Counted from the first letter of the stretch, positions 1 through 10,449 are shown. The stretch is DNA of 17,908 bases from Zygnema cylindricum (GCA_037447655.1 JBBHKE010001837.1:1-17908), one strand, 5' to 3'. Notes: generated from the sequence alone by a model not told the origin. Program-made: numbers and translations.

Positions 1-1099
1 CGTTACCAGCATCCACGACTATCTTTCTAATTGGACGTCAATAAAACGTATTATAAAACGCCAGGGTGAGAAACAATCAACATAGTCAATTATTCCTTGT
101 GGTTTATGTTGTGAGCTGTCAGCGAATCAAGAAGCACTATAGACAACAATCGGAATCAGATTTCATTTCAATAGACATAACAAGAGAATAATTGTTACAA
201 CCTGTCATTTGTCTGACTGTACAAACGACCGCTATCCTTGTCTTAGCCTGGACCTAACTTGAGCTCGAACACCGTATCAACGAGTGGTACGATCAGCGTC
301 CATCTTCTCACCTCCATTCCTTCGTTGCAAATTCTGCCGACTCATTCCACCACAAATTAACCTAACTCGTCAAGGGACCTTCCGTAGGTTCTTGGCTCAT
401 GTTCTTTGGCACTCCGCACAATACATAAACTTCCAGAACTGCCACATTTACATACGAATCACTTGTCCAGATTGCGGAAACGGTAAAGATGTTGCTGCAG
501 ACAATCGCTTCTTGCCTACCAGAAGGGCGAGCCAAGAAGGAGAGCTTTGTATGACAAACACGCTGATAGTGGTCCGTTCATTTTCAATTTTTTATCCGTT
601 ACCAGTTATCGTCAAAACGTCTAGGGAAGTCCGTTAGAACTCGACGCAATTAAACGAATATTTGAAACGGAGGCACGTCTCGTACAAAATACGAGGGCGG
701 GACAGCGGGAATAGCCGACAGCGGAATACAGTGATGCACAGGAACACCCGTTTGTCGTTATTAGCGTTCATATCGAAGGGTTTTTTTCGCCACATAAATC
801 AACTTTTGCCGCAGAGATTTTTGGTTCTTTGGAAAAGTCTTTCGATGATTTTCTTCGCAACTGTGCTAATAGAGCTTCTGATTCTAGGGGTCGAGGGAGC
901 CCTCCCCCAAGCCTTCTGGTTGCTTTTTATTGGCAACTTGTATCCGTCGCCCTTCAACGAGCGCAAGCTGCGGCCCTTCTTCGTCGAAGCACGGTGGCGG
1001 ACGATAAGCGAAGCCTCCCAGACCTTCCTCCACGAGATCCAGTCCACATCCACGATCTTCGAGGGTGTGGAATTTAGTTGGCTGGGGTGGTGGGGCATC
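1..1099. other. Unassigned sequence, possible coding relic
   Basis: No gene was recognised. Open stretches on + at 284-637 and 662-1105 resemble no family I know. Frame 1 from 487 to about 970 has only two stops (TAG 622 and 712) and plausible composition (for example FAAEIFGSLEKSFDDFLRNC), and 940-1075 is GC-richer than its surroundings. Since a terminal-motif copy (744-768) lies inside it, at least part is transposon-derived. A decayed mobile element is possible but unproven. Confidence 0.2.
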
Positions 1100-1330
1100 A
1101 CATAGAGTGTTTTTTCCTTTTTTGTCTAGTCATCTTTGGTTTATAGTTTAGTCTTGCTAGTTAGCCTAGTTGCTTTTGTTTTTCCTCATTTGTTTGTTTT
1201 ATTTTGCTTTGTTTTGTTTTCTTAGCTGCTGGCTCTTGTAGTCTTTAAATGTTCTATATCTTTTTTTTACCCCCTTTGTACTTGATGGTTTTTTCATCGC
1301 AAATTATGTAATAAAATGATGTTCTTTTAT
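1100..1330 (+). other. 3' UTR-like T-rich tail with AATAAA
   Basis: A strongly T-rich stretch (TTTTGTTTT-type runs) directly after the open stretch ending 1105, with AATAAA at 1310-1315. This is how the 3' end of a + strand transcript, or a LINE-type 3' tail, would look. The upstream coding part is not identified, so the call is tentative. Confidence 0.3.
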
Positions 1331-1544
1331 GTGGCCAAAGAAAACGATAGACGTAAGTCTTCTCTCTCTGTTGGCCGTTTCGAAAAAGTTTGTAATCGTA
1401 CTTTTTGAGTCCAAAGATTATCGAATTTCAAATTATCGTCGATATATCGAAGCTTCTTAAAAAAAAAAAAAATCTTGCTAGTCAATTCTCGGAAGTAGAG
1501 AAGGACAGCTGTCAAAGTGGTGGAGGACTACGTGCCGCTTCAGC

Positions 1545-1655
1545 CAGAACTAGTGCTTCTACAGATGCTAGTACTAGCTATGCTGCTGCCAGTAGTACTA
1601 GCTAGTTCCTGACAGTGCTACTGCAGCAGGTAGTACTAGCTAGTACTAGCTACTG
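1545..1655. repeat. Low-complexity palindromic patch of AGTACTAGCT units
   Basis: Repeated, partly overlapping copies of the self-complementary word GCTAGTACTAGC with CTGCTG/CAGCAG interspersed, for example at 1569-1580 and 1631-1650. It can form several alternative hairpins. Confidence 0.7.
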
Positions 1656-1663
1656 CTACTCCA

Positions 1664-1940
1664 ATTAATAAAAATAAGAATAAGATTTTACAATTTGTAC
1701 ACTTCAAAAAATAATTAATAATAATAAGAATAAAAGTTCACATTTTATACACTTAAAAAAATAATAAACAAAAATAATAATTATAACTCACATTTTGTAC
1801 ACTTCATAAAATGATTAATAAAAATAAGAATAAAATATCACATTTTGTACACTTCATAAAATATTGAATAAAAATAATCATAAGAATTCTCATTTTGTAC
1901 ACTTCAAAAATTAATAAATAAAAATAATAATAAAAATTCA
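1664..1940. repeat. Minisatellite, 50-base period, about 5 copies
   Basis: The word CATTTTGTACACTTC (with variants) starts at 1691, 1741, 1791, 1841 and 1891, an exact 50-base spacing. The rest of each unit is A-rich, AATAAAAATAATAA-like. Units differ by substitutions but not by net length. Unit sequence contains AATAAA on +, but no transcript is known to need it. Confidence 0.9.
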
Positions 1941-2229
1941 TGCCTGAACGAACAGTCTGCAATTTTTTTTTTGTCGGTTACATTTTGCGGCGTTACCTTT
2001 TAAGTCACGGAACGAAAATCACGTCGTACGTCGCGTTTCAAAAAAAAAATCGTTATCGCTAAACAACATATTAAACAAAAAAGTTATCTTATAAAATTCA
2101 GTATATCGCGATATATATCGCTATGATTTATGCTGGTCGCGGTACTCTATATAGAGGAATTTCCTCGATCGATATTCGATGTATTGAATATCGAAGTTAT
2201 TGCGATATGAAACTACCTGATATCCAACA
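1941..2229. other. AT-rich stretch with small palindromes, no gene
   Basis: Contains ATATCGCGATATATATCGC at about 2102-2122 and a perfect 9-bp hairpin TCGATATTC/GAATATCGA at 2169-2194 with an 8-base loop. Nothing coding was seen. Confidence 0.5.
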
Positions 2230-3010
2230 CTACACCCTCAATCTTTATTAGCGTGTAAGTTTTTTTAGCGTATACGAATAATTAGCGTGGTTTACGCTAA
2301 TTGGGAGTTTGAAAATTTTCGAAGAAATCGATTACTCGAATTAGTAATTAGGGTTTTTTTAAATAGTGTGGATAATTCTATTTGAGAATAATAAAAAAAA
2401 AAGCGGGACGGAATTAGCGTACACAACGCTAATAACGATTGGCGGTGTACAGTACAGTACTGTAGTGCCGAACTTCCAGTGGAAGAAAAGTGGGGTTGTT
2501 TACTGGAAGTCGTACGACTTCGTACAAATTCGTACCATTTTTTTTTTTGTTAGACGAAGCATGTTTTCAGGCTCCAATATTGTAGGCGTAAGTATCGACC
2601 GTTGGATGTCTCACTATTTTAGATTCGCGAAGCAATCGCGCACTTCCTCACACTGGACGATGTGTGCGATTGCTTACATCCAACGGTCAAATCTTACGCC
2701 TATGTTATTGGAATCATCTTGTAACATGTTTCATCTGACAAAAAAAAAAAATTGGTACTAATTTGTACGAAATCTACGGCTTCCAGTAAACAACCCCACT
2801 TTTCCTATAATGGAGTAGAGGCCTTAGCCTTATGTACGCTATATCGGCACCCCAAAATTTTGACATTGATACCTTAAATATAATAAATTACACTATTTAA
2901 GAACGTTGACCATAATCTGCCACGTCTCCTAGCACTAAATTAGAATGAATGACGCTAATTTTTTCGTTACACTAATAATTTCTATACGCTAATAACGATT
3001 CAAGGTGTAG
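2230..3010. mobile_element. Candidate non-autonomous DNA transposon with inverted ends
   Basis: The left end (2230-2257, CTACACCCTCAATC then TTATTAGCGTGTA) is matched in inverted orientation by 2983-3010 (24 of 28 positions). Subterminal TTAGCGT/ACGCTAA words recur on both sides, as in transposase-binding repeats. A second direct copy of the right end lies at 2425-2449, so two nested or adjacent elements are possible. No transposase ORF and no clear target-site duplication were found. The interior contains the foldback at 2485-2804. Confidence 0.5.
2485..2804. repeat. Long imperfect inverted repeat (foldback hairpin)
   Basis: The outer arms 2485-2508 and 2781-2804 are perfectly complementary over 24 bases (core GTGGGGTTGTTTACTGGAA). 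Pairing continues inward with mismatches: poly-T against poly-A, GTAGGCGTAAG (2582-2592) against CTTACGCCTA, and CCGTTGGATGT (2599-2609) against ACATCCAACGG (2676-2686). The inner stem is 2631-2643 with 2662-2674 (12 of 13) around a loop of about 18 bases. A 21-base bulge (2610-2630) is unpaired. The 131-codon open stretch over it is incidental. Confidence 0.85.
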
Positions 3011-3461
3011 CGTTCATGCTTTCAGTCAACGGCACCTAAATAGTAACAAAAAGTATAAATCTTTTGAGTACATCGTACGGTATTAGGATGAAACTGTACG
3101 AAATGTACGATTATCCTCAACATGAGGGTAAAACTTCGATAGCATACTCACCTCACCAATAACCCTGTCCGTTAACCGTGAGAATGGCGAATGTCTGCTT
3201 GCCGGATCTGTTCTTTTTCACCGTCCCTTTCTTCCTCTTTGCCCTATCTTCCTCTCCTTTATCGTTCGTTCTTTTTTTCTCCTATTCCTTCTTTCCCTTG
3301 TCTCTCTGGTAATATCTCTCTTCCTTTCCCTTTTCGCACGCATCTTCTCGTACAACAGCGTTTTTCTTCTTCTGAAGAAGAGAACAAGAAGATATGACGA
3401 GGATCACTAATAATAAAGCTATAGTATTAGTAGTAGTACTAGTAGAGGTAATACAAGTAGG
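3011..3461. other. No gene; pyrimidine-rich tract and simple repeats
   Basis: 3210-3335 is a C/T-rich tract on +. 3425-3445 is a TAGTAGTAGTACTAGTAG simple repeat. A short open stretch at 3191-3397 is just the pyrimidine tract read through (Ser/Phe/Leu/Pro rich). Nothing else was recognised. Confidence 0.5.
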
Positions 3462-3466
3462 ACTAT

Positions 3467-3670
3467 ACTACACTGTCCATCGTTATTAGCGTTAAGAATT
3501 TATTAGTGTTAATGCGAAATCCAAATACATAATACTAATTGACTGCAAGGCGACGTTGGAGGTTGTAGTCCACTTCCTTAAATAGTGTTCTAAACGCTCT
3601 TTTACTATGTCGGCCAAAAAAAGTCGCGACCGAATTAGTGTTATAAATTCTAATAACGATGGGCAGTAGT
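3467..3670. mobile_element. MITE-like element, 204 bp, with inverted ends and candidate target duplication
   Basis: The ends ACTACACTGTCCATCG + TTATTAG (left) and the inverse of CTAATAACGATGGGCAGTAGT (right) are near-perfect terminal inverted repeats. ACTAT occurs immediately outside both ends (3462-3466 and 3671-3675). Alternatively the ends start at CTAC (3468/3669) with a TA duplication (3466-3467 and 3670-3671), as in Tc1/mariner Stowaway MITEs. There is no coding capacity. The terminal motif is shared with the copies at 744, 2230, 2425, 2983 and 8064. Confidence 0.75.
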
Positions 3671-3675
3671 ACTAT

Positions 3676-4586
3676 TGTAATATCACTTTTTGCTCTCGCA
3701 AACATCGTTTTTATATGAAACTTTTCTTCATGTAAAAGTGCATGTGTTGTCTTTCTATTGAGAAGAAGCTAGTGTTGATTTGGGTTGAACTGCATCTGAG
3801 GGTTAATGTAAACAAGTCACTTCATGCTTCTCATTCTCCTGTTCCAAATCCACTCTGGATTCACTTCATGAATTTCTGAATGATTCTCATAAACCTTCTA
3901 TAAACCATTTCTCTTTCTCTCTCTCTCTCCGTCTATTCGTTGACATTTTCTTCAGACTTGCCAAGCCTTACCCAATGCCATACTCTCTAGGAGTTTGCAA
4001 AAATGGTCCTTTTGCTTTTTAATTTCCAAATGTTTCAGTCTCCCCTTTGTTACATTTTTTCTTAACTCGTTATTATTATATCGCAGGGCCCTCATCTTCT
4101 TGCCAGTTTCACAGTCGCTCGACTCTCCCGGAAGTTTTTGGGAACTACTCTTGAACCGCTGAAAGGTATTTTAAAATATTCAGGCCCTATACATTACACT
4201 AAATACCAAAAAATGTACGAAACATACAAACAATTTGGTGAGTGATCACATGGTTCAAGTTTATTCACATAGTTTGAAAGAGACAAAATCGTATGAAAGT
4301 TAATAACTGCCTTAGTGACCGATTGAAACGAATAAAAAAAAGGACTACAGTTAAAATCCAGTAGTTTTTTTTTTTTTTAGGTGATTGTCAAAACTCTGTA
4401 ATTACACTTCCGCGAAATTGTACAAATTTTGTAGTTTTTTTCTTGTTTTTTTTTTAGTTGTTTTTTTTCTGCTGCTTTTTTTTTGTTTAATGTTTTGTGT
4501 GATGCTTACTTTTATTTTATAAAATTTATTCTTAATTAGTTTATACGACGTGGTTTCTTTTTGCGTTTTTTTTTTCTTGTAAATTT
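3676..4586. other. No gene recognised; homopolymer and CT repeats
   Basis: Includes a (CT)n run at about 3908-3930 and long T runs between 4360 and 4570. The only gene-like item is the possible exon at 4087-4166. This may be upstream region or a long first intron of the nucleotidyltransferase gene. Confidence 0.4.
4087..4166 (+). other. Possible upstream exon of the nucleotidyltransferase gene
   Basis: An 80-base, relatively GC-rich stretch in AT-rich surroundings sits between a T-rich tract ending in TATCGCAG and a donor-like AAAG/GTATTT. One frame is open throughout (contains ARLSRKFLG) and its end phase matches exon 1 at 5370, where the join would make a Val codon. The phase match has a one-in-three chance of being accidental. 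There is no homology argument, and no ATG exon was found further upstream. Confidence 0.2.
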
Positions 4587-4589
4587 GTG

Positions 4590-4740
4590 TTTATATATAT
4601 AGATCACTTATGTATATTTATCACAAATGTACACACATACACATACAATATTGTATACGCATATATATATATATACACGTATGTATGCATATGTATTTAT
4701 ATATGCAAAGTGTGTATGTGTGTGTATTTATATATTTTTT
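4590..4740. repeat. TA/TG/CA microsatellite region
   Basis: (TA)n near 4595-4602 and 4663-4676, ACACATACACATAC, ATGTATGCATATGTAT and GTGTATGTGTGTGT runs. The open stretch at 4587-4811 is this repeat in translation (Tyr/Ile/Cys/Val periodicity) and is not a gene. Confidence 0.85.
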
Positions 4741-5369
4741 CTTCACAAAATGTTTTTAGTTTTGTCTGGTGTGTTGTTTTTTTTATTTTAATTCTGTTGT
4801 TTAGTGAATGAATAGTGTTATTTTTGTTCCTTGTGTTGTTTTTTTATTTAATACTGTTCTTTCGTAACAAGCAGACATTTTTGTTTAAATCTGGTGTGAA
4901 TGAATGGAAAAAAGAAATTCAGTATGTTGTCTGGTTTTCCCGGATATATACAACAGGGTGTGGGTACAAAAATATTTCAAAATTTACAAACTTACAAAAA
5001 TATTCTCCCGGCCCTGACAGATTGACATTTATCGAACGAAAAAGTTGAATGTCTAAAAGCATTCATAACTTTCACGCGAAAGGCATCCATCCAACGGCTC
5101 AGATTCAATCCGAGAGATTCCTGTGGGATACCCGTCAGTTAAATGTCGGGTGTGTTTGACTGTTTGCCCTCATGCTTAGATACCCACATGCAATCAATAC
5201 CTTTTGCAAGTACGATTATAGGTTGCACTGTTACTTCTGACTACTGTTAGTGAACTGTTGAAGTCTGTGTTCGATAATTAAACCAATTGCTGTTTGCTAC
5301 TCCAAGCACTATAACCTGTAAAGTGAACGCTGCTAAAAAATTTTTTGTTAAAACGTTTTTTCTGGGCAG
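4741..5369. other. Probable upstream region or intron of the nucleotidyltransferase gene
   Basis: T-rich, with no convincing ORF. It ends in TTTTTTCTGGGCAG, a pyrimidine tract plus acceptor at 5356-5369, which is why exon 1 here is taken to start at 5370 and an upstream exon is expected. No promoter element could be supported. Confidence 0.4.
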
Positions 5370-8300
5370 TGTGTTGGGAGGCCAATGCGGCGGGCTCAAC
5401 AGCACAGAAGGACCTTCAGTGGTCAGTTCGAACTCTCAAAATTGTGGAATCCGAAGTTGAAGGGGTTCTTCGGGAATTGGAGCCGACAATTGATGAAGTG
5501 ACAAAGAGGAACCATGTCATTGAGCGCATCAGCAGGAAGTTGTACGCGAGGATGCCGTGTACGTCTTCTTCTGCAGTTCTTTCTTTTACTGATAATCGGA
5601 CTGACTTCATTTTTAGCACATTAGTGAGGTAGTTCTTTTTTTAGCAATTTGACGTGGATCAGCATTCACACTTTGGTCTAAATTTTGGTAACTAACTAAA
5701 TCTGGGTGGTTTCGGCTCTCTTAAATTTTTCTTGAGATGCTAAAGGAGAGTATGTTTTCTTTGCGATCAAATCCAGCTCAAGATGTTGAACCTTATTGAA
5801 GTGAGCAGGCTTGCCATTACCTTTTTTTTGTCGTATAAGGGGACGCTGTTCGTATTCAAGAAGGGAAGGACGGTATACGGCCTGCCTTCCCTTTTAGACT
5901 AGACTGACAAACCATTTGCGGGAGATATTTAGATTTATCCTGTTTCTTTGTTTACACCCGCGTATAGCCATCAAGTAAAAAACACTTACAATTATAAGCA
6001 TATCCTTACAACCTTTGTTCATTTTGGCACCTTCTTTGTGGCCATACTTATCCCATGTAAGCTAACTGTGAATCTAATACTCACTAAAGGGTTTTTGTGC
6101 CTGGGATCGGCAACAGGGGTTGGTCTGCGGATATTGGGATCACATGCGATCGGGATTGCGGTCCGGAATGCAGATATTGATCTTTCTCTCGAATATATTC
6201 CTGGAACTAAAGAGTCCCATCGCAATGGACTAACTTATGGATTACCAACTGATTTACAGACACGAGACGGGAAGCAGGCTTTGCTTCGCAAGATGTGTGG
6301 CCTTCTGCGGAACCTTCAGCGTGGTATGATTCACCTTTTCAATGGGCCTTGCCTTCGTGATAGTTGCTTAAAGGTGCTGGTTGTTGTGCAAATTAGAATG
6401 GCATGACTCTGTCTTTCCTTGTCAAGGGAAGAGAAGATAGGATTCTTGTGTCGTATCTTGTCTAGGCGAGACCTTCACTCAGTCGCAACCCTGTATAAGG
6501 CAGAATAGCTGTTGAATTCAGGCTGTAAGGTGTTCAGGGTACTCGTTCAATTCAGTTGGACAAAGTTATTGGAGTGCAACTTGAGTTTTGTCTTATGTGA
6601 GGATCTGCTGTTGTAAGGATGAATAACTCATTTTGTTTTGGGTGATTGCAGATGGAGTGGTCACAGGAGTTGCACCGGTGTATAATGCGAAGGTTCCGAT
6701 TGTGAAATGCCGTGATGTCCAGTCAGGTATCGAATGCGACATTTCCGCATGTAATCGCGATGGGGAATTTAGATCCCGATTCTTGCAGATTATCTCTCGG
6801 ATTGACCCCCGGTTCGCAAAATTGTGTTTTTTGGTGAGAAATACCAATCGTTTGATTTCCTATTTCACCAGCACCGACATTTAATATCTTTCTCAGCTTC
6901 TAAAAAAAAACAAAGTCATCCTCAAAAGAAATCCTGCTCAGTTGCGGTACTTTTCTAAGATAATGAAGGAAAAACAACGGTATTAAATCAAGTCCTCAGA
7001 GCATTTTGTCAGAATTCCCATTTTTTTGCTTCTGTTTAATAAGCATCTGATAGCATCACCGCGGCAATTTTTGCACACACAAATAGATAAAAAGTTGCTG
7101 AAGTCACCTTTTTGTTAACAGTATTGGTCTTCTGTTGTCTCCTTGTTGCATGCAGGTCAAAGCATGGGCCCATAAAGCGAAGATCAATGAGGCAAAGAAT
7201 GGCACCATCAACTCCATATCGCTAACTCTGTTGGTTGCGCTGCACCTTCAGGTCCATTTTCCCTTTCAATCCCCTTCATATGGCGAAGTCCAGGCTGGAA
7301 GTCCTGTACCTCCATGCTGCAGAATGTAAGCAACTGGTTGGATAGACAGACCTTTGGTTAGCGTGATGATAGCATACCACATCTTCCCTCACTTACGTCT
7401 TATAATCGGTCTTGGTTCCTGTTGAAATGTCAAACACCCAGAAGTAAGCAACAAAAATACCCTTTGCATTCTGGGGTATTATTTTTTTGTGGTCAAGCTG
7501 TGCTATGTCCAGGAGAGAAAATATCGCGAATACTTGCAATAGTATCTTATCACTAAAAACAGTCCAGGACCATAGTGACAATTCCAAGTCATAGGTGAGT
7601 TAGTCTTTGTCGCAGGAGAACTCGGTGGTGTGAAGTGGGCTAAGCGGAGGACATTTGGGAGAAATTTGGATGGTGGCAGACGAGATTTCCACCCATCCTG
7701 CCACCCTTTTGTACTTTCCCGTTGCCGCAGACAGGTGGGCCCTTTATGTTAAAGCAGCAGTTTGCAAGTATGAGTCATGAAGGAAATGCTTTTTGACATC
7801 ATCAGCGAGCTTCATGGACAGAGCCTGTTTTCTGTCGTATTCTAGTGCTGACCCGTGATTCACTATGGAGGTTCTGATTTTGAATGGTACATTGCCAATT
7901 CCTGGAAGTCAAAGGCGTTTACCTTTGTGCTCGACTGTTCGATTTTTTTTTCAGAGGCAAGCAATTGAAAATTATTGATCTTACCCTTCTATTGTGATGT
8001 CAAGATTGAAAATCGGAAAACCATGTGATGAGGAAAAGTACTGTGACTGCCTGAAAAATAATTAACACTAATAGCGATGGGCGGTGTAATTATGTGAAAC
8101 ATGCTGATGCATGCATTCATCATTTCTGTTTTCTCTAAGAGGATACAGTTTGCTAAGGTAGATGCAGCAACTTGTGACTGTTATGAATTCTCTTGCTTTT
8201 TCATCTTTAACTGATCATCATTTCTTAGCAAACAAGCTTTTTTTCCTTTACAACTCAATTTGTATGTCAATTCTACAGCCCTTAAATTTGTTGCAGCTAA

Positions 8301-9952
8301 CTTTAATGCTCAGTGTAGTAGGGGCCCTCAATCTTTTGCTGAATGACTATGATCATTTGCATTTTGTTTCTGTTTTCAAAAATGTCCAACAGGAATCTGT
8401 TTGCTCTTTTGTCCATGCTGTTAAATAATACTTTGTAGTGTTCTCCATTCTCATGTGTGTCGCCTGACGTTTTAATCTAAACTGAGTGAGGTGATTCGGT
8501 TTTTCGTTGATATCATTTAAGCTATAATGTCATTTTTTTTTGTTACAGGCTCTGGAAGTGAATTGGGGTTATGTCGAGAGGAAATGGACCGGTGTCTTGC
8601 CGCCTCTGCCGAACGGGTCGAGTCACTGGTTAGAGAGGGTAAAGACAATAGAAACACATCGACAATGGCGGAACTTGTAGTCTCCTTCTTTTTACAGGTG
8701 CCTTTTCCATAATGGGCAACTCTTAATATCAAGAGAGTCAGCAGTTTTCAGCTCATTCACTGTTTCTAAGTTCTTTCACATGCTGATGACATAAACAAGG
8801 GCGGTTTGTTTTGTCTCATCCTTGAACAGTTATCGGCTGTTGAGGACCTTTGGGAATCTGGCCTCTGTGCGAGCACTTTCCATGGCAGATGGATTTCACG
8901 CCAATGGGAGAATGAAAAGCAGCTCGCCCCTATTGCGGTCAGTGCCGTAATCGTATTCTAGAGGATTTGCTGTTACACTTCATGTCTTCGTACTGATTGC
9001 TGCTTAGCTTTTATGAAATCTATTATTCGATATCGATTATTCGTTGTTACATGAGCTCTGCTTTTGAAGATCTGGTGGTTGGTGCATAGAAGAGAACAAT
9101 CAAGAGCCAGGTTGCGAAACATTCATGGAAAACAAAGTTTATGTCTCGTTGCTGTATGAAACATCTGTGCAGGTGGAGGACTTTTTGGACCTAAACTGTA
9201 ACTGTGCTCGCAACGTGCGGTCTACGGAAGAGGATCGAATTTTTTCCTTAATCAAAGATGCAGCTCAGCAGTTGTCTCGTGTCGCTTCTGAGCCATCATA
9301 CACTCAAGAGGTCTTTGATCGCCTTTTTCTCTCGTCGAAACGCTCAAAGAGAAGGCTTTCTGAACCGAACTTTCCTGTGCTTGCCAAGCGACCCCGGCCT
9401 CCTGAAGGACTTCTTTCCGCTGCTCCTCATCTCCCATCACCATTGCCTCAAGGGTCGGTCCCAATACTCTCTGCACCCCTTCTCACTCCCTCCAGAAGAA
9501 CCCCTCCTGTTGTATATTTTCATCAGCCCACCAATCCACAGACAGCTCCAGGAGTCAGATTCGTTGCACCGCGGCCAACTGCTCTATCTATACCACCACT
9601 TCCTCCCGGGCCAGCTCCACTTTATTCACGGTACACACAACCAGTCCCAATTGTGAGGCCTCCAGTACTTCAGGCGTTACCTTCACATGTGATGCCTTCA
9701 ATCAGGCAAGATATGGCTCAACCAATCCACGTACATTCGATCCCTCCAGGAGTCAGACCTCCTATTCAAATAATGCAGCCGCATTTCCCTGCCCCTCCCA
9801 TTTTGGACACTAGACAGCATAATTTTCCGAGCCAGAGATTTGTAAGGGCCCCAGCTTTAATGCGCCCCCATTTTGTAAATCCAATTGGGTCCTTATATCC
9901 GGGTGGGTCCCAGAGCAGCTCATCACTATCACGTCAACCATTTAGGAATTAG
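5370..9952 (+). CDS. HESO1: HESO1-like terminal nucleotidyltransferase (TUTase), eight exons, 5' end missing
   Basis: Predicted non-canonical RNA nucleotidyltransferase that adds 3' uridines; plant HESO1 tails unmethylated miRNA/siRNA and cleaved target RNA for decay. Exons: 5370-5558, 6117-6323, 6652-6833, 7156-7251, 7680-7734, 8549-8697, 8830-8937, 9173-9952. All introns are GT-AG and the phases agree at every join, giving 587 codons. Exon 1 has the family's N-terminal helix (VLRELEP, then VIERISRKLY). Exon 2 has the nucleotidyltransferase signature GSH followed by DID; exon 3 has the third Asp in ECDIS. Exons 4-5 give VKAWAHKAKIN, NSISLTLLV and FPPILPPF; exon 6 ends AELVVSFF; exons 7-8 give GRW, VEDFLDLN and ARNV. 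All three catalytic Asp are present. Exon 1 has no in-frame ATG and begins after a CAG acceptor, so an upstream exon is needed. The donor of intron 4 (GTCCAT) is weak. The family call is firm; HESO1 rather than URT1 or another TUTase is likely, not proven. Confidence 0.8.
7735..8548 (+). other. Intron 5, longest intron, with a TIR-motif relic
   Basis: Bounded by AG/GTGGGC and TTACAG/GC, it joins a phase-1 codon (G + GC = Gly). It holds one copy of the dispersed terminal motif described at 2230 and 3468 (positions 8064-8088, ending GATGGGCGGTGTA), so a short DNA element probably inserted here. No partner end was found. The remaining introns (5559-6116, 6324-6651, 6834-7155, 7252-7679, 8698-8829, 8938-9172) hold nothing recognisable. 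Confidence 0.6.
9240..9949 (+). other. Proline-rich, basic C-terminal tail of the nucleotidyltransferase
   Basis: After the VEDFLDLN/ARNV element and a short helix (IKDAAQQLS), the last exon runs about 200 residues of low-complexity Pro-rich sequence with Pro-Pro pairs, His and Gln, ending SSSSLSRQPFRN. Basic clusters KRSKRR and AKRPRP are at the start of the tail and could act as a nuclear localisation signal. Plant HESO1 proteins also carry a long disordered C-terminal region. No folded domain was seen. Confidence 0.6.
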
Positions 9953-10425
9953 TGTGGGGTTTGGCCCAGAGTGTCATTCAATAGATTTTTTTGCACGATG
10001 CTTACAGGCAGTTGTTATTGTCAGCATTCTAAAGCATCTTTGCAGTGTAACCCCATTCTCCGTGAATGTGTATTAGCGGTCATGTTGGGCGCAGTTGCTA
10101 AAAGCAGATGCATGTGGCATCCGTTGGCTCAACGTTCATGCTTGCTGAAGCGTAATAATATGATGATCATGGTGATGATGACAATATTGTAAGATTTTGA
10201 TGGTGTTCTAATGATGATGTAATATGTTTGCAGTTGTCGTGCATGTGACAAAAGAAATGATAAACATGCAACACAAGCAGCTGAAAGATAAATGACACAG
10301 AAATAAACAAGAAAGTCATGGACAAATCGGGAAATCTGCGACACAAATCTGTACAAGCAGCAAGCAACAAATAAACATATCACAAGAAAAATAAAGGTAG
10401 GGTGAGAGAGGAAGCTAAGAGGCTC
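9953..10425. other. Intergenic stretch: 3' UTR of the + gene and probable 3' LTR of the - element
   Basis: No gene. On the + strand three AATAAA hexamers lie at 10302, 10370 and 10390 and could polyadenylate the nucleotidyltransferase transcript. On the - strand the same sequence is T-rich and follows directly after the retroelement's poly-G tract, where a 3' LTR is expected. Reading - from about 10429 the sequence starts TGAGCC, compatible with an LTR 5' TG. I could not match it to a second LTR. Confidence 0.4.
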
Positions 10426-10426
10426 A

Positions 10427-10446
10427 GTTTAACCCCCCCCCTTAGC
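10427..10446 (-). promoter_or_regulatory. Candidate polypurine tract (plus-strand primer site)
   Basis: On the - strand the integrase stop (10452-10450) is followed within a few bases by AGCTAAGGGGGGGGGTTAAA. A purine run placed just after the last ORF is where LTR retrotransposons prime second-strand synthesis, immediately before the 3' LTR. The position and base content support the call; the missing LTR pair limits it. Confidence 0.5.
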
Positions 10447-10449
10447 TCT

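Noticed and set aside
662-1105. 147-codon open stretch on + (and 100 codons on -) in the same place
   Set aside because: No recognisable motif, competing frames of similar quality, and overlap with a transposon-end motif; kept only as a possible relic.
2366-2761. 131-codon open stretch on +
   Set aside because: It lies across the foldback and poly-A/T runs; its composition follows the inverted repeat, not a protein.
4587-5048. Two open stretches with Tyr/Ile/Val and Phe/Leu-rich products
   Set aside because: They are translations of microsatellite and T-rich sequence.
9258-9656. Overlapping 132-codon stretch in another frame of the last exon
   Set aside because: Shadow of the proline-rich tail, whose frame is fixed by the family motifs and splice phase.
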